A stretch of DNA of 64,000 nt, from positions 7,936,001 to 8,000,000 of the forward strand of contig NZ_CP114413.1 of NCBI RefSeq assembly GCF_027270315.1. Reading direction: 5' to 3'. Under the pieces are notes generated by a model. That model was not told the DNA's origin. It worked only from the letters and a program-made list of their open reading frames with translations, and searched no databases. The stretch's first letter is position 1; each line of letters opens with the position of its first letter. Below are positions 26,379 through 35,678 of this stretch, in pieces. The position numbers and the translations under genes are program-made. This DNA comes from Streptomyces cinnabarinus (GTDB taxonomy: Bacteria; Actinomycetota; Actinomycetes; Streptomycetales; Streptomycetaceae).

Positions 26379-26795
26379 ATGTCCCCCACCCCGTCCAAGG
26401 CGCAGCTCATGGAGTTGCTCGCGCATTCGGTCAGCACGCACTACGCCGACTTCACCGCCGCCGCCGCCGACATGAGCCTCACCTCCAGCCAGGCGAAGAC
26501 CCTCTCGGTGCTGCGTCGCGCGCCCGCCTCGATGCGCTCGCTGGCGGTCACCCTCTCCTGCGACGCGTCGAACATGACCGGGATCATCGACCGGCTCGAA
26601 AAGCGCGACCTGGTCCACCGCGAGGTCAGCGCCACCGACCGCCGCGTGAAGAACGTCGCCCTCACCGAGGAGGGCGAGAAGGCGATCGACACCATCCGTG
26701 AGCGGATGGAGCGCACGCAGACGGGCCTGGACCAGCTGTCCGACGACGAGCGCGCCGAACTCTTCCGCCTGTTGACGGTCGTCTTCCCGCGCTGA
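26379..26795 (+). CDS. MarR-family transcriptional regulator
   Basis: A 138-residue winged-helix protein with the family pattern LTSSQAKTLSVLRRAPASMRSLA, CDASNMTGIIDRLEKRDLVHRE and DRRVKNVALTEEG. The ATG at 26379 gives a normal N-terminus (MSPTPSKAQL); an earlier ATG at 26334 would place the operator inside the coding region. No clear RBS is seen, so the mRNA may be leaderless or nearly so. It is divergent from the MFS exporter gene and is the probable repressor of that gene. Confidence 0.88.
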   Translation: MSPTPSKAQLMELLAHSVSTHYADFTAAAADMSLTSSQAKTLSVLRRAPASMRSLAVTLSCDASNMTGIIDRLEKRDLVHREVSATDRRVKNVALTEEGEKAIDTIRERMERTQTGLDQLSDDERAELFRLLTVVFPR

Positions 26796-26836
26796 GGCTC
26801 ACAGGCGAAAGAGCTGAGGCCCACAGGCAAAAGAAG

Positions 26837-26869
26837 CGAGCCCCGCCTTCCGTGAGAAGGCGGGGCTCG
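26837..26869. terminator. Bidirectional terminator, perfect 14-bp stem
   Basis: CGAGCCCCGCCTTC pairs perfectly with GAAGGCGGGGCTCG around the 5-nt loop CGTGA. It lies between the convergent marR and acyl-CoA ligase genes and serves both. This is one of the clearest terminators in the window. Confidence 0.88.
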
Positions 26870-26886
26870 TACGCGTCCACGAAGAC

Positions 26887-28374
26887 TCACGTCGTCGGCG
26901 CGCTGATCTCCCGCTTGAGGATCTTGCCGCTGGGGCCGGTCGGCAGAGCGTCCACCAGCCAGACCTCGCGCGGGTACTTGTACGCCGCCACCCGGTCCTT
27001 CACGAACTGCCTCAGCTCGTCCGGCGTGGCCTGAGCCTTCGGGCGCAGCACCACCGCGGCCGCGATCTCCTCGCCCAGGTGCGCGTCGGCCACGCCCACC
27101 ACCGCGGCCAGTGCCACCGCCGGGTGCTCGTGCAGGACCTCCTCGATCTCGCGCGGGTAGACGTTGTAGCCGCCGCGGATGATCATGTCCTTCTTGCGGT
27201 CGACGATGTACAGATAGCCGTCCTCGTCCCGCCGCGCGAGGTCACCGCTGCGCAGCCAGCCGTCCGGGATGGTGGCCGCGGTCTCCTCCGGGCGCTTCCA
27301 GTACCCCTTCATCACGTTCGGCCCGCGGACGGCCAGTTCGCCGATCTCGCCGGGAGCCACGTCCTGGCCCTTGTCGTCGAGGAGCCGTACCTCCACGTCC
27401 TTGATCGGGGTGCCGATGGAGCCGGGCTTGCGCGGCCGGTCGGGGTGGTTGAAGGTGACCACCGGACTGGTCTCGGACATGCCGAAGCCTTCCAGCACCA
27501 CACAGCCGAAGCGCCGCTCGAAGCCGTGCAGGACCTCCACCGGCAGCGAGGCTCCGCCGGAGACGCACATCCGCAGCGTGGACACATCGGCCTCGGACGG
27601 GTGCTGGAGCAGCGCCGCGTACATGGTCGGCACGCCCTCGAAGATCGTCGCCCGGTCGCGGGCGATGGCGTCCAGCACGGTCTGCGGGTCGAAGCGGGGG
27701 ACCAGGATCAGCGTGGCCCCCGCGCGGACCGTCACGCTCATCGTGCAGATCTGGCCGAAGATGTGGAACAGCGGCAGACAGCCCACGACCACGTCGTCCG
27801 CCGTCATCTGCTGCACATGGACCGTGTTGACCTCGGTGTTGTGCCGCAGCCCGGAGTGGGTCAGCGTGGCGCCCTTGGGGCGGCCGGTGGTGCCGGAGGT
27901 GTACAGCAGCACGGCCACGTCCTCGCCGTCGGGCTCGCTCACCTCCGCCAGCGGCTCATGACCGGCCAGCAGGCCCGCGAACGCGGCGGGCTCCACGGCC
28001 ACGTGCCGCACGGAAGCGGCGGTCGCGCCCTGCGCGCCCTCGCCCGGCGCCTGATGCCACTCGAAGAGCAGCCGGGCGCCCGAGTCACGCAGGTGGTACT
28101 CGCTCTCCCGGGACTTCAGCAGCGGGTTCATCGGTACGACGACCGCGCCGGCGCGCAGGACGCCGTAGTACAGGACGACGAACTCGGGAACGTTGGGCAG
28201 CATCAGCGCGACGCGGTCGCCCGGACGTACGCCCTCGGCCCGCAGCATCGCGGCGGCGCGGGCACTGCGCTCGTCGAGCTCCGCGTAGCTGGTGACCTGG
28301 TCGCCCAGGCGCAGTGCGGGCCGGTCCGGCTGCCGTCGCGCCGTCTCCACCAGGAACTGAGCCAAATTGGCCAT
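26887..28374 (-). CDS. Long-chain fatty-acid--CoA ligase-like adenylate-forming enzyme
   Basis: A 495-residue ANL-superfamily enzyme. The AMP-binding motif YTSGTTGRPKGATLTH (about 160-175), the GFGMSETSPV segment, and the hinge/C-terminal motifs GWLRSGDLARRDEDGYLYIVDRKKDMI and GGYNVYPREIE are all present. The last Lys is in PTGPSGKILKREI. It would activate a fatty or aromatic acid with ATP and CoA. A GGAGG precedes the ATG at 28374. It is divergent from a PucR-family regulator, which is the likely controller, with a 16-bp palindrome between them. Confidence 0.88.
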   Translation of the reverse strand: MANLAQFLVETARRQPDRPALRLGDQVTSYAELDERSARAAAMLRAEGVRPGDRVALMLPNVPEFVVLYYGVLRAGAVVVPMNPLLKSRESEYHLRDSGARLLFEWHQAPGEGAQGATAASVRHVAVEPAAFAGLLAGHEPLAEVSEPDGEDVAVLLYTSGTTGRPKGATLTHSGLRHNTEVNTVHVQQMTADDVVVGCLPLFHIFGQICTMSVTVRAGATLILVPRFDPQTVLDAIARDRATIFEGVPTMYAALLQHPSEADVSTLRMCVSGGASLPVEVLHGFERRFGCVVLEGFGMSETSPVVTFNHPDRPRKPGSIGTPIKDVEVRLLDDKGQDVAPGEIGELAVRGPNVMKGYWKRPEETAATIPDGWLRSGDLARRDEDGYLYIVDRKKDMIIRGGYNVYPREIEEVLHEHPAVALAAVVGVADAHLGEEIAAAVVLRPKAQATPDELRQFVKDRVAAYKYPREVWLVDALPTGPSGKILKREISAPTT

Positions 28375-28484
28375 GACCGCCTCCACGAACGTCACCGTCG
28401 AAATCCGCTGTTCACGCTGCCGACATCGTGCAGATGTCCCTGGCGACGACCTATGTGCGGCCCGACAGCGTCTGCTCCCAGGGA

Positions 28485-28500
28485 TTGTTCCCGGGAACAA
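28485..28500. promoter_or_regulatory. Perfect 16-bp palindrome between acyl-CoA ligase and PucR genes
   Basis: TTGTTCCCGGGAACAA is a perfect inverted repeat, 24 bp before the PucR start (28524) and about 110 bp before the ligase start. It is a probable operator for a regulator of the divergent pair. Confidence 0.55.
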
Positions 28501-28523
28501 AACAGCTGGGTTACGCTGCGGAA

Positions 28524-29681
28524 ATGAACCTCTCAGGGGTGTTCTCGGCGCTTCACGCACGGCTGCCGCAACTGGGCGAGCGGATGGCGCAACGCATTCG
28601 CTCCGACGTCGACGCCTACAAGGACGAGTCGCTGATCCCCTTCGACTCGCTGCGCCGCTCCTGCACCGCCAACGCCGACCTGCTCCTGAACCAGCTCGGT
28701 CACGAGGACGCGCAGGCCCCCGGCCCCGCCCGGGACACCGGCCGCCTGCGCGCCGAGCAGGGCGTGCCGCTGGCGGACACCCTGCACGCGTACCGGATCG
28801 GCTTCGAGCTCCTGTGGACGGACATCCTCGCCGAGGCCCGCACGCATCCCGAAGTCACCGACGCCCAGCTGGTGTCCCAGTCCGCGGAGATCTGGGCCCT
28901 GTTCGGCCGCTACGCGGAGGCGGTCGCGGCGGCCTACCGGGAGACCACCGCCGAACTGACCTCGCGGCGCCAGGCCCGCCGCTCGGCCCTGGTCGAGGCG
29001 CTGTTCACCGGCGTCATCGCCGACCGCACGCTCTGGGAGGCCGCCCGCGAACTGGGACTGCCCGACCGCGGGCCCTACGTGGTGACCGCGGCGGCCGCCG
29101 ACGCCCCCGGCGAGGAACCGCTGGCGGGCACGGAAGCGGCCCTGCGCCAGGCCCAGATCCCCTTCGCCTGGCGGCTGCTGCCCGACCAGCAGATCGGTCT
29201 GGCCGCCCTGCCCACCGCGACCGCGGAGAACACCTGCCTGCGCATCCTGCGCCAGGCGGGCGCCCGCGTCGGCGTCAGCCCGTGCTTCGACTCGCTGCGC
29301 GACACCCCCCGGGCGCTGCGCTTCGCCCGACTGGCGCTCGCCGGGCTCCGGGGCACCGGACCCGGTGTCGCTCGGTTCGACGACGACCCGCTGGCCATGG
29401 TGGTCGCCGCCGCCCCGGCCGAGGCGGCGCACCTCGTCGAGGTGGTTCTCCGGCCCGTGCTCGACCTCCCGGCCGCCGAGCGCGCCCGGCTCCTGGAGAC
29501 CCTGGAGCACTGGTACACCGCCGCGGGCTCGGCCGGCGACGCGGCGCGGAGCCTCTTCGTCCACCCCAACACCGTCCGCTACCGGCTGCGCCGCGTCGAG
29601 GAGCTGACGGGGCGCTCGCTGTCCGATCCGCGGGCGGTGGCGGACATCGGGGCCGCCCTGCTGGCCGCCCGCCCCTCCTGA
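28524..29681 (+). CDS. PucR-family transcriptional regulator
   Basis: A 385-residue cytoplasmic regulator. An alpha-helical N-terminal region (about 1-160) precedes a GGDEF-like/CdaR middle region. The C-terminal HTH_30 domain reads LETLEHWYTAAGSAGDAARSL and HPNTVRYRLRRVEELTG. This arrangement is typical of PucR/CdaR regulators. The ATG at 28524 gives a sensible start; an earlier one at 28428 would translate the palindrome. It probably controls the divergent acyl-CoA ligase gene. Confidence 0.82.
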   Translation: MNLSGVFSALHARLPQLGERMAQRIRSDVDAYKDESLIPFDSLRRSCTANADLLLNQLGHEDAQAPGPARDTGRLRAEQGVPLADTLHAYRIGFELLWTDILAEARTHPEVTDAQLVSQSAEIWALFGRYAEAVAAAYRETTAELTSRRQARRSALVEALFTGVIADRTLWEAARELGLPDRGPYVVTAAAADAPGEEPLAGTEAALRQAQIPFAWRLLPDQQIGLAALPTATAENTCLRILRQAGARVGVSPCFDSLRDTPRALRFARLALAGLRGTGPGVARFDDDPLAMVVAAAPAEAAHLVEVVLRPVLDLPAAERARLLETLEHWYTAAGSAGDAARSLFVHPNTVRYRLRRVEELTGRSLSDPRAVADIGAALLAARPS

Positions 29682-29686
29682 AGGGC

Positions 29687-31045
29687 TCAGACCGTGAACT
29701 TGACGGCTTCGAGCCAGCGCGTGTTCTCCAGCGTGCCGCCGAACACGAAGTCGGGGCGCTGGTCGGCGCAGTCCTGGCCGCCCCAGTCGTAGCCGCGGAC
29801 CTTGGCGGTCTGGCAGATCCGGCCGCTGCCGATGTTGATGGCGAAGCCGGTCATGTACGGGGCGCCCTGCTTCGTGCTGCCGATGTAGTTGTTCCTGCCG
29901 TCGGCGGTGATGGCGGTCCACTCCTCCACCCACTTGCCCTGGCCGTCGGTCGACTCGGGGTCGTGGCGGAAGGCGTTGGCGGCCGAGCCTCCGGTGCCCG
30001 TCACCGCGATGTTGATGGCCTTGATCGGCTTGTTCTGTCCCGTCGTACCGGCCAGCGTGCCGTCGCACACGGGCTTCTGCCACCCCGATCCGGAGAGATG
30101 GACGCGGTAGCAGATGTGCCGACCGGACGGGTCGCTCCTGGCGAGGCGGTTCACTGCCGTGGCGGCAGTGTCCTGCGGGGGCTTCGCGGTCACGGTGGTG
30201 CGCGGGGGCTCGGCGGTCACGGTGACGGTGACCTTGCCGCCGGTGTCCTTGTCGGCCGACCCTCCCTTCCGCGTGCTCTTGGGCTTGGGCTTCGGCTTGG
30301 TGGCGGAGGCGCCGGGCGACGAGCTCAGGCTGGGGGACACGGACACGGACACGGTCGGCGCCGGGTTTCCGGTCTCGGCCGAAGGGCTCGGGCCCGCCAC
30401 GTCGTCGGCGCCGGCTGCCCGGGTGTCGTCCCCGCCGCCCGATCCGCCGCCGCCCAGCATCACCAGCGGCACGATGATGAGGGTGGCCACGCCGAGCGCC
30501 ACCGGCCCGACGACCAGCGGCCGGTGCAGCAGACCGGGCGCCTGGAACTCGTCGTCCGACTGACGCGGGCCGTTCCGGCGGCCGATGCGCGGGCGCGGCG
30601 CGGGGGCCGGGGCGGGATCCGGAGTGGGATCCCGGTGGGGGGCCGAGGCGGGGTTCGGCTCGGGGCGAGGCGTGAGCGGAGGGCCTGCGGGCCGGGGCGG
30701 TTCCTCCGCGGTGGCGTCGAACTCGTCGGCGTCGTCGGTGTCTTCGGCAGCCGTGAACCCGTCGGTGTCATCATCCGCTTCAGGCTGCTCCCGGCGCTCC
30801 TCCAGCAGCCTGCTCGAACCGTCCGGTGCCACCTCGACGTAGGCCACATAGCCCACCGACGGATCGGCGATGTCCGCCGTTACGGCGGCGTTGCGGTCGC
30901 GTGCGTGCCCGTGCAGGGTGTCGAGGATCGCGGCGTCGAGGGTCATTCCCTCCGCCACCGGCACGGGTTCGCCCTCGATGACGGCGGAGCCGTCACCGGA
31001 GATGACCACCTCGAAATGCGCGCCCGTCTCTTCGCCCCGGTCCAT
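29687..31045 (-). CDS. Membrane protein with ChW-like extracellular domain; shares an N-terminal domain with 51807-52589
   Basis: A 452-residue protein. Residues about 1-85 form a small domain (FEVVISGDGSA, EGEPVPV, AILDTL, PDGSSRLL) also found at the N-terminus of the protein at 51807. A Pro/acidic linker, one TM segment (about 195-215, VALGVATLIIVPLVML) and a Ser/Lys linker follow. The outer domain (about 315-452) carries GSGWQKPVCDG, AGTTGQNKPIKAINIAV and NNYIGSTKQGAP, like clostridial hydrophobic-W repeats. The ATG at 31045 has a GGAGGGAA RBS. A TGAACC-N17-CGTTGC promoter lies upstream, so it belongs to the local ECF-type regulon. Confidence 0.68.
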   Translation of the reverse strand: MDRGEETGAHFEVVISGDGSAVIEGEPVPVAEGMTLDAAILDTLHGHARDRNAAVTADIADPSVGYVAYVEVAPDGSSRLLEERREQPEADDDTDGFTAAEDTDDADEFDATAEEPPRPAGPPLTPRPEPNPASAPHRDPTPDPAPAPAPRPRIGRRNGPRQSDDEFQAPGLLHRPLVVGPVALGVATLIIVPLVMLGGGGSGGGDDTRAAGADDVAGPSPSAETGNPAPTVSVSVSPSLSSSPGASATKPKPKPKSTRKGGSADKDTGGKVTVTVTAEPPRTTVTAKPPQDTAATAVNRLARSDPSGRHICYRVHLSGSGWQKPVCDGTLAGTTGQNKPIKAINIAVTGTGGSAANAFRHDPESTDGQGKWVEEWTAITADGRNNYIGSTKQGAPYMTGFAINIGSGRICQTAKVRGYDWGGQDCADQRPDFVFGGTLENTRWLEAVKFTV

Positions 31046-31114
31046 GCCCGTTCCCTCCCGATGTTCTCCGGCCCTACGGCCTGTGCCGGGCCCGCCTCGG
31101 CGGGCCCTCGTACC

Positions 31115-31143
31115 GCAACGGACGGCACGGCGGATCCGGTTCA
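31115..31143 (-). promoter_or_regulatory. ECF-type promoter P1 (TGAACC-N17-CGTTGC)
   Basis: On the minus strand TGAACC is followed by 17 nt and CGTTGC, 70 bp before the start at 31045. One of ten near-identical elements in the locus; the last base of the -10 box differs from the consensus CGTTGT. Confidence 0.7.
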
Positions 31144-31238
31144 ACTCACCGGGGCGCCACCAACGGGTGTGAGGGATACGGCATATGGCGTTCCAGCAAC
31201 GGAAACTTTCTGAACTCACCGGTCAGTAGAGTCCGGGC

Positions 31239-34154
31239 ATGAATGTCTACGAGGGTTCCGTGCGCTTCGCCGTGCTGGGGCCGGTCCGGGCATGGCGTGG
31301 CGAACGGGAACTGGACCTGGGCTCGCCGCAACAGCGGGCGGTACTGGTGGCGTTGCTGCTGCGCCGGGGCCGCCCGGTCACGCTCGACGAGCTTCTCGAC
31401 ACCGTGTGGGGCGAGGACCTGCCCGCGGCCGCCGTGTCCGTCGTACGCACGTATGTGTCGCGGCTGCGCAAGGTGCTGGAACCCGGGCGGGACGGGCCCG
31501 AGTCCGACCGCGTGGTCGTCTCGGTCGGGGACGGATACCTGGCCCGGATCCCCGAAGGCGCCCTGGATCTGGCCGTGTTCGAGCGCCGCGTCACGGAGGC
31601 GAAGAAGTTACGGGCCGCCGGGCTGGTGTCCGACGCCGCGCAGTTGCTGCACACCGCGCTCGACGGCTGGCAGGGAGCGGCACTCGCCGGTGTCCCCGGC
31701 CCGCTGGCCGAGTCCGAGCGGAACCGGCTGGCCGAGGAGCGGATGACGGTACTGGAGGCCCGGCTGGACGCCGACATCGACCTCGGACGGCACGGCGAGG
31801 TGATCGCCGAACTGATCTCCCTGACCGGCACCCACCCCCTGCGGGAGCGGCTGTGCCGACTGCTCATGCTGGCGCTGTACCGGTCCGGCCGACAGGCCGA
31901 GGCGCTGGAGGCCTACCACAGGACACGCACCACCCTGGCGGCCGAGCTGGGCATCGACCCGGGCGCCCCCTTGAAGGACCTGCACGAGCGCATCCTCAGC
32001 GCCGACACCTCCCTCGACCTGGCCCCGCCCGCGCGGCCGGACCCGCCCGCGGAGCCAGAACTCCCGGTCCACGAAAGCCCCGTCCCCACGCACCCGGCCC
32101 GCCCGGCGCAACTGCCCGCCGATCTGCCCGCGTTCGTCGGCCGAAAGGCCGAACTCGACCGTGTCCGAGCCCTGTTGCCCGACCATTCCGGCCCGCCGGC
32201 CGCGGTCGTGATCAGTGCGATCGGCGGCATGGGCGGCATCGGCAAGACCACCCTGGCCGTGCACTGGGCGCACGAGATCGCCGACCGCTTCCCCGACGGA
32301 CAGCTCTACATCAACCTGCGCGGCTTCGATCCGACCGGTTCGGTCGTGGCGCCGGAGACAGCCATCCGGATCTTCCTCGACTCGCTCGGCGTCCCGCCGG
32401 TGCGCGTCCCCGCCGCGCTGGACGCCCAGGCGGCGCTGTACCGCAGCGTGCTCGCCGAGCGCCGGGTGCTGGTCCTCCTCGACAACGCCCGCGACGCCGG
32501 CCAGGTCCGTCCACTGCTGCCCGGTTCCCCCGGCTGCCTGGTCATCGTCACCAGCCGCAACCAGCTCACCGGCCTGGTCGTCGGTGAGGGGGCGCATCCG
32601 CTGACCCTGGACGAGCTGACCCACGCCGACGCGCACGACCTCCTCGTACGCCGCCTCGGCAGCGGACGGCCGGCGGCCGAGCCGCAGGCGGCGGACGAGA
32701 TCATCCGGCAGTGCGCCCGGCTGCCGCTGGCGCTCGCGATCGTCGCCGCCCACGCCACCGCGCACGCCGCCTTCCCGCTCAGCGCCATCGCCGAGGAGCT
32801 GGCCGACAGCCACGGCAGCCTCGACGCCTTCGCCGGGGGCGACGACATCACCACCAACCTCCGGGCCGTCTTCTCCTGGTCGTACAAGGCACTGTCCGCC
32901 CCGGCCGCGCGCCTGTTCCGGCTGCTGGGCCTGCACTTCGGACCCGACATCTCCGCGCCCGCCGCGGCGGCCCTCGCGGGACTCACCCCGCGGGAGACGG
33001 GTGGCCTGCTCGTCGAACTCACCCGCGCCCATCTGCTCACCGAGCACTTCCCCGGCCGTTACGCCCAGCACGACCTGCTGCGCGTCTACGCCGCCGAACG
33101 CGTCCACGCCGAGGAGACACCGCAGGAGCGGGAGCGGGCCGTCGAGCGGCTGCTCGCCTGGTATCTGCACACCGCGGACGCCGCCTACCCGCACCTCACC
33201 CCGCACCGCCGCCGGATACCCCTCGAACCGCTGCCGGACCACTGCCGGCCACTGGAGTTCACGTCCTACGACGCCGCCCTGAACTGGTGCGAGACCGAAC
33301 TGACCAACCTGGTCTGCGCGGTGCGCCGGGCCGCAGAGGGCGGACAGCAGCCGGGCATCGCCTGGCGACTGCCGGCAGTACTGTGGGGCTTCTTCTACCT
33401 CCGCAGCCATCTGCACGCGTGGCTGGACACCTCCAGGACGGGTCTGTCCGCCGCCCGCTCCGCCGCGGACCGCCAGGGCGAGGCGCGGGCCCTCGCCGAC
33501 ACGGCGGCCGCGCTGCGCTGCTTCGGCCGGTACGACGAGGCCATCGACCACTATCACCAGGCCATGGCCGCCGCCCGGGACATCGGGGACATCGAGGCCA
33601 GAGTGTCGGCCGTGGCAAACCTGGGCGACGCCTACCTCCAGGCCGGCCGACTCGACAAGGCCGTCGAGTACGTCCGCCGAGGGCTGGTCATGGACCGGGC
33701 CCTCGACAGCGCCTGGGGACAGAGCATCGCCCTGACCAATCTCGGCGACGCCTACCAGCGGCTCGGCCGTCACGACGAGGCCCTCGACTGCCTGGAGGAG
33801 GCGCTGACCGTCCTGCGCGCGAGCGACAACGACTGGGTCACCGGCGTCGCACTCGACATCCTCGGCACGGTCCACCACCGGCTGGACCGCCTCGACGCCG
33901 CCGCCGACCACTACGACCAGGCCCTTCGGACGCATCGGAAGGTCGGCAACCGGTGGGGGGAGGGTCACACCCTGAGCAATCTCGGTGACGTGCAGCTGGA
34001 CGCGGGCCGCCCGGAGGCAGCGCGCGCCAGTTGGCGGCGGGCACTGGAGATTCTCTCGGAGTTCGAGCACCCGGACGCCGAGAAGGTCCGCGAGAAACTC
34101 GGCCGGCCGGCGGACGCCCCACACGGCCACCGGGCCGGGTCCGTGTCGCGGTAG
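31239..34154 (+). CDS. SARP-type regulator with NB-ARC ATPase and TPR repeats (AfsR-like)
   Basis: A 971-residue regulator. An OmpR-type winged helix (about 1-95, SPQQRAVLVALLLRRG) and a BTAD domain (about 100-250) form the SARP module. A STAND-type NTPase (about 290-560) has Walker A GGIGKTTL (about residue 332) and RVLVLLDNARD. TPR repeats fill the C-terminus (about 720-950, LGDAYLQAGRLDKAVEY, LGDAYQRLGRHDEALD). Related proteins such as AfsR activate secondary-metabolism or developmental genes. It borders the T4SS-like locus and mirrors the similar gene at 53259. No TGAACC element precedes it. Confidence 0.88.
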   Translation: MNVYEGSVRFAVLGPVRAWRGERELDLGSPQQRAVLVALLLRRGRPVTLDELLDTVWGEDLPAAAVSVVRTYVSRLRKVLEPGRDGPESDRVVVSVGDGYLARIPEGALDLAVFERRVTEAKKLRAAGLVSDAAQLLHTALDGWQGAALAGVPGPLAESERNRLAEERMTVLEARLDADIDLGRHGEVIAELISLTGTHPLRERLCRLLMLALYRSGRQAEALEAYHRTRTTLAAELGIDPGAPLKDLHERILSADTSLDLAPPARPDPPAEPELPVHESPVPTHPARPAQLPADLPAFVGRKAELDRVRALLPDHSGPPAAVVISAIGGMGGIGKTTLAVHWAHEIADRFPDGQLYINLRGFDPTGSVVAPETAIRIFLDSLGVPPVRVPAALDAQAALYRSVLAERRVLVLLDNARDAGQVRPLLPGSPGCLVIVTSRNQLTGLVVGEGAHPLTLDELTHADAHDLLVRRLGSGRPAAEPQAADEIIRQCARLPLALAIVAAHATAHAAFPLSAIAEELADSHGSLDAFAGGDDITTNLRAVFSWSYKALSAPAARLFRLLGLHFGPDISAPAAAALAGLTPRETGGLLVELTRAHLLTEHFPGRYAQHDLLRVYAAERVHAEETPQERERAVERLLAWYLHTADAAYPHLTPHRRRIPLEPLPDHCRPLEFTSYDAALNWCETELTNLVCAVRRAAEGGQQPGIAWRLPAVLWGFFYLRSHLHAWLDTSRTGLSAARSAADRQGEARALADTAAALRCFGRYDEAIDHYHQAMAAARDIGDIEARVSAVANLGDAYLQAGRLDKAVEYVRRGLVMDRALDSAWGQSIALTNLGDAYQRLGRHDEALDCLEEALTVLRASDNDWVTGVALDILGTVHHRLDRLDAAADHYDQALRTHRKVGNRWGEGHTLSNLGDVQLDAGRPEAARASWRRALEILSEFEHPDAEKVREKLGRPADAPHGHRAGSVSR

Positions 34155-34238
34155 GCACGCCCGAAGTGCCGTAGGACCGCGCATGCGGTGCAGGGTGCGC
34201 ATAGGAACGGGCCTCTCTGGGGCACGGGTCGCGGTGGG

Positions 34239-35069
34239 TCAGCGGGTTCGGGGCTGCGCGTTGGGTACGGGGGAGGCGGGCCGGGAGGTTGTGCCGCCGT
34301 TCTCGGTGCCGCGGGCCGGCCGCCTCGCTGTGGCGACTTGTTCCCGGAGGAGTACCTGCCCCTCGTGGCCGAGCAGCGGGGGCGCGAGGGGCGGCCGGTC
34401 CGGTGAGGGTGCCGGGCGCTCCCAGCGCTCCCGCAGCGCCGCGAACTGCCGGGCGTCGTCGGCCATGATCCGGTCCCGGGCGGCGTTCATGGCCGCCTCG
34501 GCCGCGGGCTGGGGTCTGTCCCGCAGGGACTCCCGGTAGTGCGCCGCGACGGCGTACTTCGCGACCGTCGGAATGCTCTGCGGGGACCGCTCGAAGGCCG
34601 CCCGCAAGGTGTCGTCGCTCCTGACCAGACGCAGCATCGCGTCCTCGAACGCCCTGCGCGAGTCCGGCGGCAACCGGTCGATCCGGCTCTCCAGGCGTGC
34701 CCTCTCCTGGTGCGCTGCCGTCTCGGAGGCGGACGGCTGCCGGGGGCCGAGAGGCGCCGGGTACGGCGTGGTCGCGGCGTACGGCACGGTCGGGGCGTAC
34801 GACGTGTTCGGGGCGTACGACGTGTCCGCGCCGTCCGCCGTCGGCGCCGCCGTCGACTGCTGACGGCCGGTGAAGCGTTCCCACAACCGGCGCAGTTCGC
34901 CGACCAGTTCCGCCCAGTGGCGCTCAGCCTGCGCGGGGTGCTCCGCGTTGACGCGCTGCCCGTCCCGCAGGGCCAGATCGGCCCTGGCCACGTCCCGCGC
35001 CAGCGCGACTTCGGGGCTCTCCTTGGTCAACCGGTTCCTGGTCCGGGAAGCCGAGTCGTCATCCGCCAC
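34239..35069 (-). CDS. Hypothetical soluble protein in the ECF-type regulon
   Basis: A 276-residue protein without signal peptide or TM segment. It has a charged helical N-terminus, a low-complexity Tyr/Ala/Pro/Thr repeat region (TSYAPNTSYAPTVPYAATTPY, about 85-105), a helical middle (RLPPDSRRAFEDAMLRLVRS) and a basic Pro-rich tail. No family recognised. A perfect TGAACC-N17-CGTTGT element lies about 40 bp upstream of its start at 35069. Position and shared promoter suggest it is a substrate, chaperone or accessory of the secretion locus; this is inference only. Confidence 0.65.
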   Translation of the reverse strand: MADDDSASRTRNRLTKESPEVALARDVARADLALRDGQRVNAEHPAQAERHWAELVGELRRLWERFTGRQQSTAAPTADGADTSYAPNTSYAPTVPYAATTPYPAPLGPRQPSASETAAHQERARLESRIDRLPPDSRRAFEDAMLRLVRSDDTLRAAFERSPQSIPTVAKYAVAAHYRESLRDRPQPAAEAAMNAARDRIMADDARQFAALRERWERPAPSPDRPPLAPPLLGHEGQVLLREQVATARRPARGTENGGTTSRPASPVPNAQPRTR

Positions 35070-35109
35070 GATGCCCCTCTCCCGCGAGTCGACAGCGCTG
35101 ACAAGAGCG

Positions 35110-35138
35110 ACAACGGGCGGACGTGGGCGAGCGGTTCA
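35110..35138 (-). promoter_or_regulatory. ECF-type promoter P2 (TGAACC-N17-CGTTGT)
   Basis: A perfect consensus copy on the minus strand, 41 bp before the start at 35069. Confidence 0.78.
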
Positions 35139-35152
35139 ACACCTCCGGAGCG

Positions 35153-35590
35153 TCAGCCCGGATAAGGGTCCATCCCCGGCGCCTCCTTGGCCCGGTGAGT
35201 GCCGGGCTTGCAGCCCACGAAAGGGCCCGACGGGTCACGCAGCGCGGCCATCACATGGGCGAGATGGTCGCGGTGCCAGGTCGCGGGCCCGGTGGCGCCG
35301 GAACCGGAGCCGGTCAGCTCCTGCCAGGCCATCCACAGCCCGTACAGCTGCGCCACGGCCTCCGGATGCTTCCACCAGCTGGAGCACCAGGGGGCGGTGG
35401 AGCCGACCTCCCTGCCGTACACCGGCAGCAGCAGGTGGCGTACCCACAGGGTCAGCCGGTGCAGCCCGTCGTCGTACTCGGATCCCTCCAGATACAGGAT
35501 GAAGGCGGGCCCGTCGTCCTGCTGCGGCCCGGTCTGCCCGGTCTGCCCGGTCTGCCCGGTCCGTTCGGTCTGCTCCGGCGCGAGGGTCAT
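35153..35590 (-). CDS. DUF4913-family protein, copy 1
   Basis: A 145-residue soluble protein. After a Thr-Gly-Gln repeat tail encoded by a 9-bp tandem repeat, the body has LTLWVRHLLLPVYGREV, STAPWCSSWWKHPEAVAQL, LWMAWQEL, WHRDHL and GCKPGTHRAKE, matching DUF4913 as I remember it. It is a close paralogue of the product at 39009 (same motifs in the same order). It diverges from the candidate effector at 35756; the two genes have back-to-back TGAACC promoters. A chaperone or adaptor for the effector is a possible role. Confidence 0.75.
   Translation of the reverse strand: MTLAPEQTERTGQTGQTGQTGPQQDDGPAFILYLEGSEYDDGLHRLTLWVRHLLLPVYGREVGSTAPWCSSWWKHPEAVAQLYGLWMAWQELTGSGSGATGPATWHRDHLAHVMAALRDPSGPFVGCKPGTHRAKEAPGMDPYPG
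35531..35575. repeat. 9-bp tandem repeat (GGTCTGCCC) in the DUF4913 gene
   Basis: Three perfect GGTCTGCCC units followed by two diverged ones encode the Thr-Gly-Gln/Thr-Glu-Arg N-terminal run. Copy change keeps the frame. Confidence 0.75.
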
Positions 35591-35631
35591 GTAGGTACTC
35601 CGGGTTCCGTGTCGAGGTCGTCGTCGCCGCT

Positions 35632-35660
35632 ACTACGGCCCCGGCGTGCCCGCTGGTTCA
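35632..35660 (-). promoter_or_regulatory. ECF-type promoter P3 (TGAACC-N17-CGTAGT)
   Basis: A minus-strand copy with one change in the -10 box, 42 bp before the DUF4913 start at 35590. It is back to back with P4, 18 bp apart. Confidence 0.72.
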
Positions 35661-35678
35661 CCGGCGAGGAACCGGCGA

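Noticed and set aside
31200..31238. TGAACT before the SARP start as another ECF-type promoter
   Set aside because: No CGTT-like box follows at 16-18 nt before the ATG at 31239.
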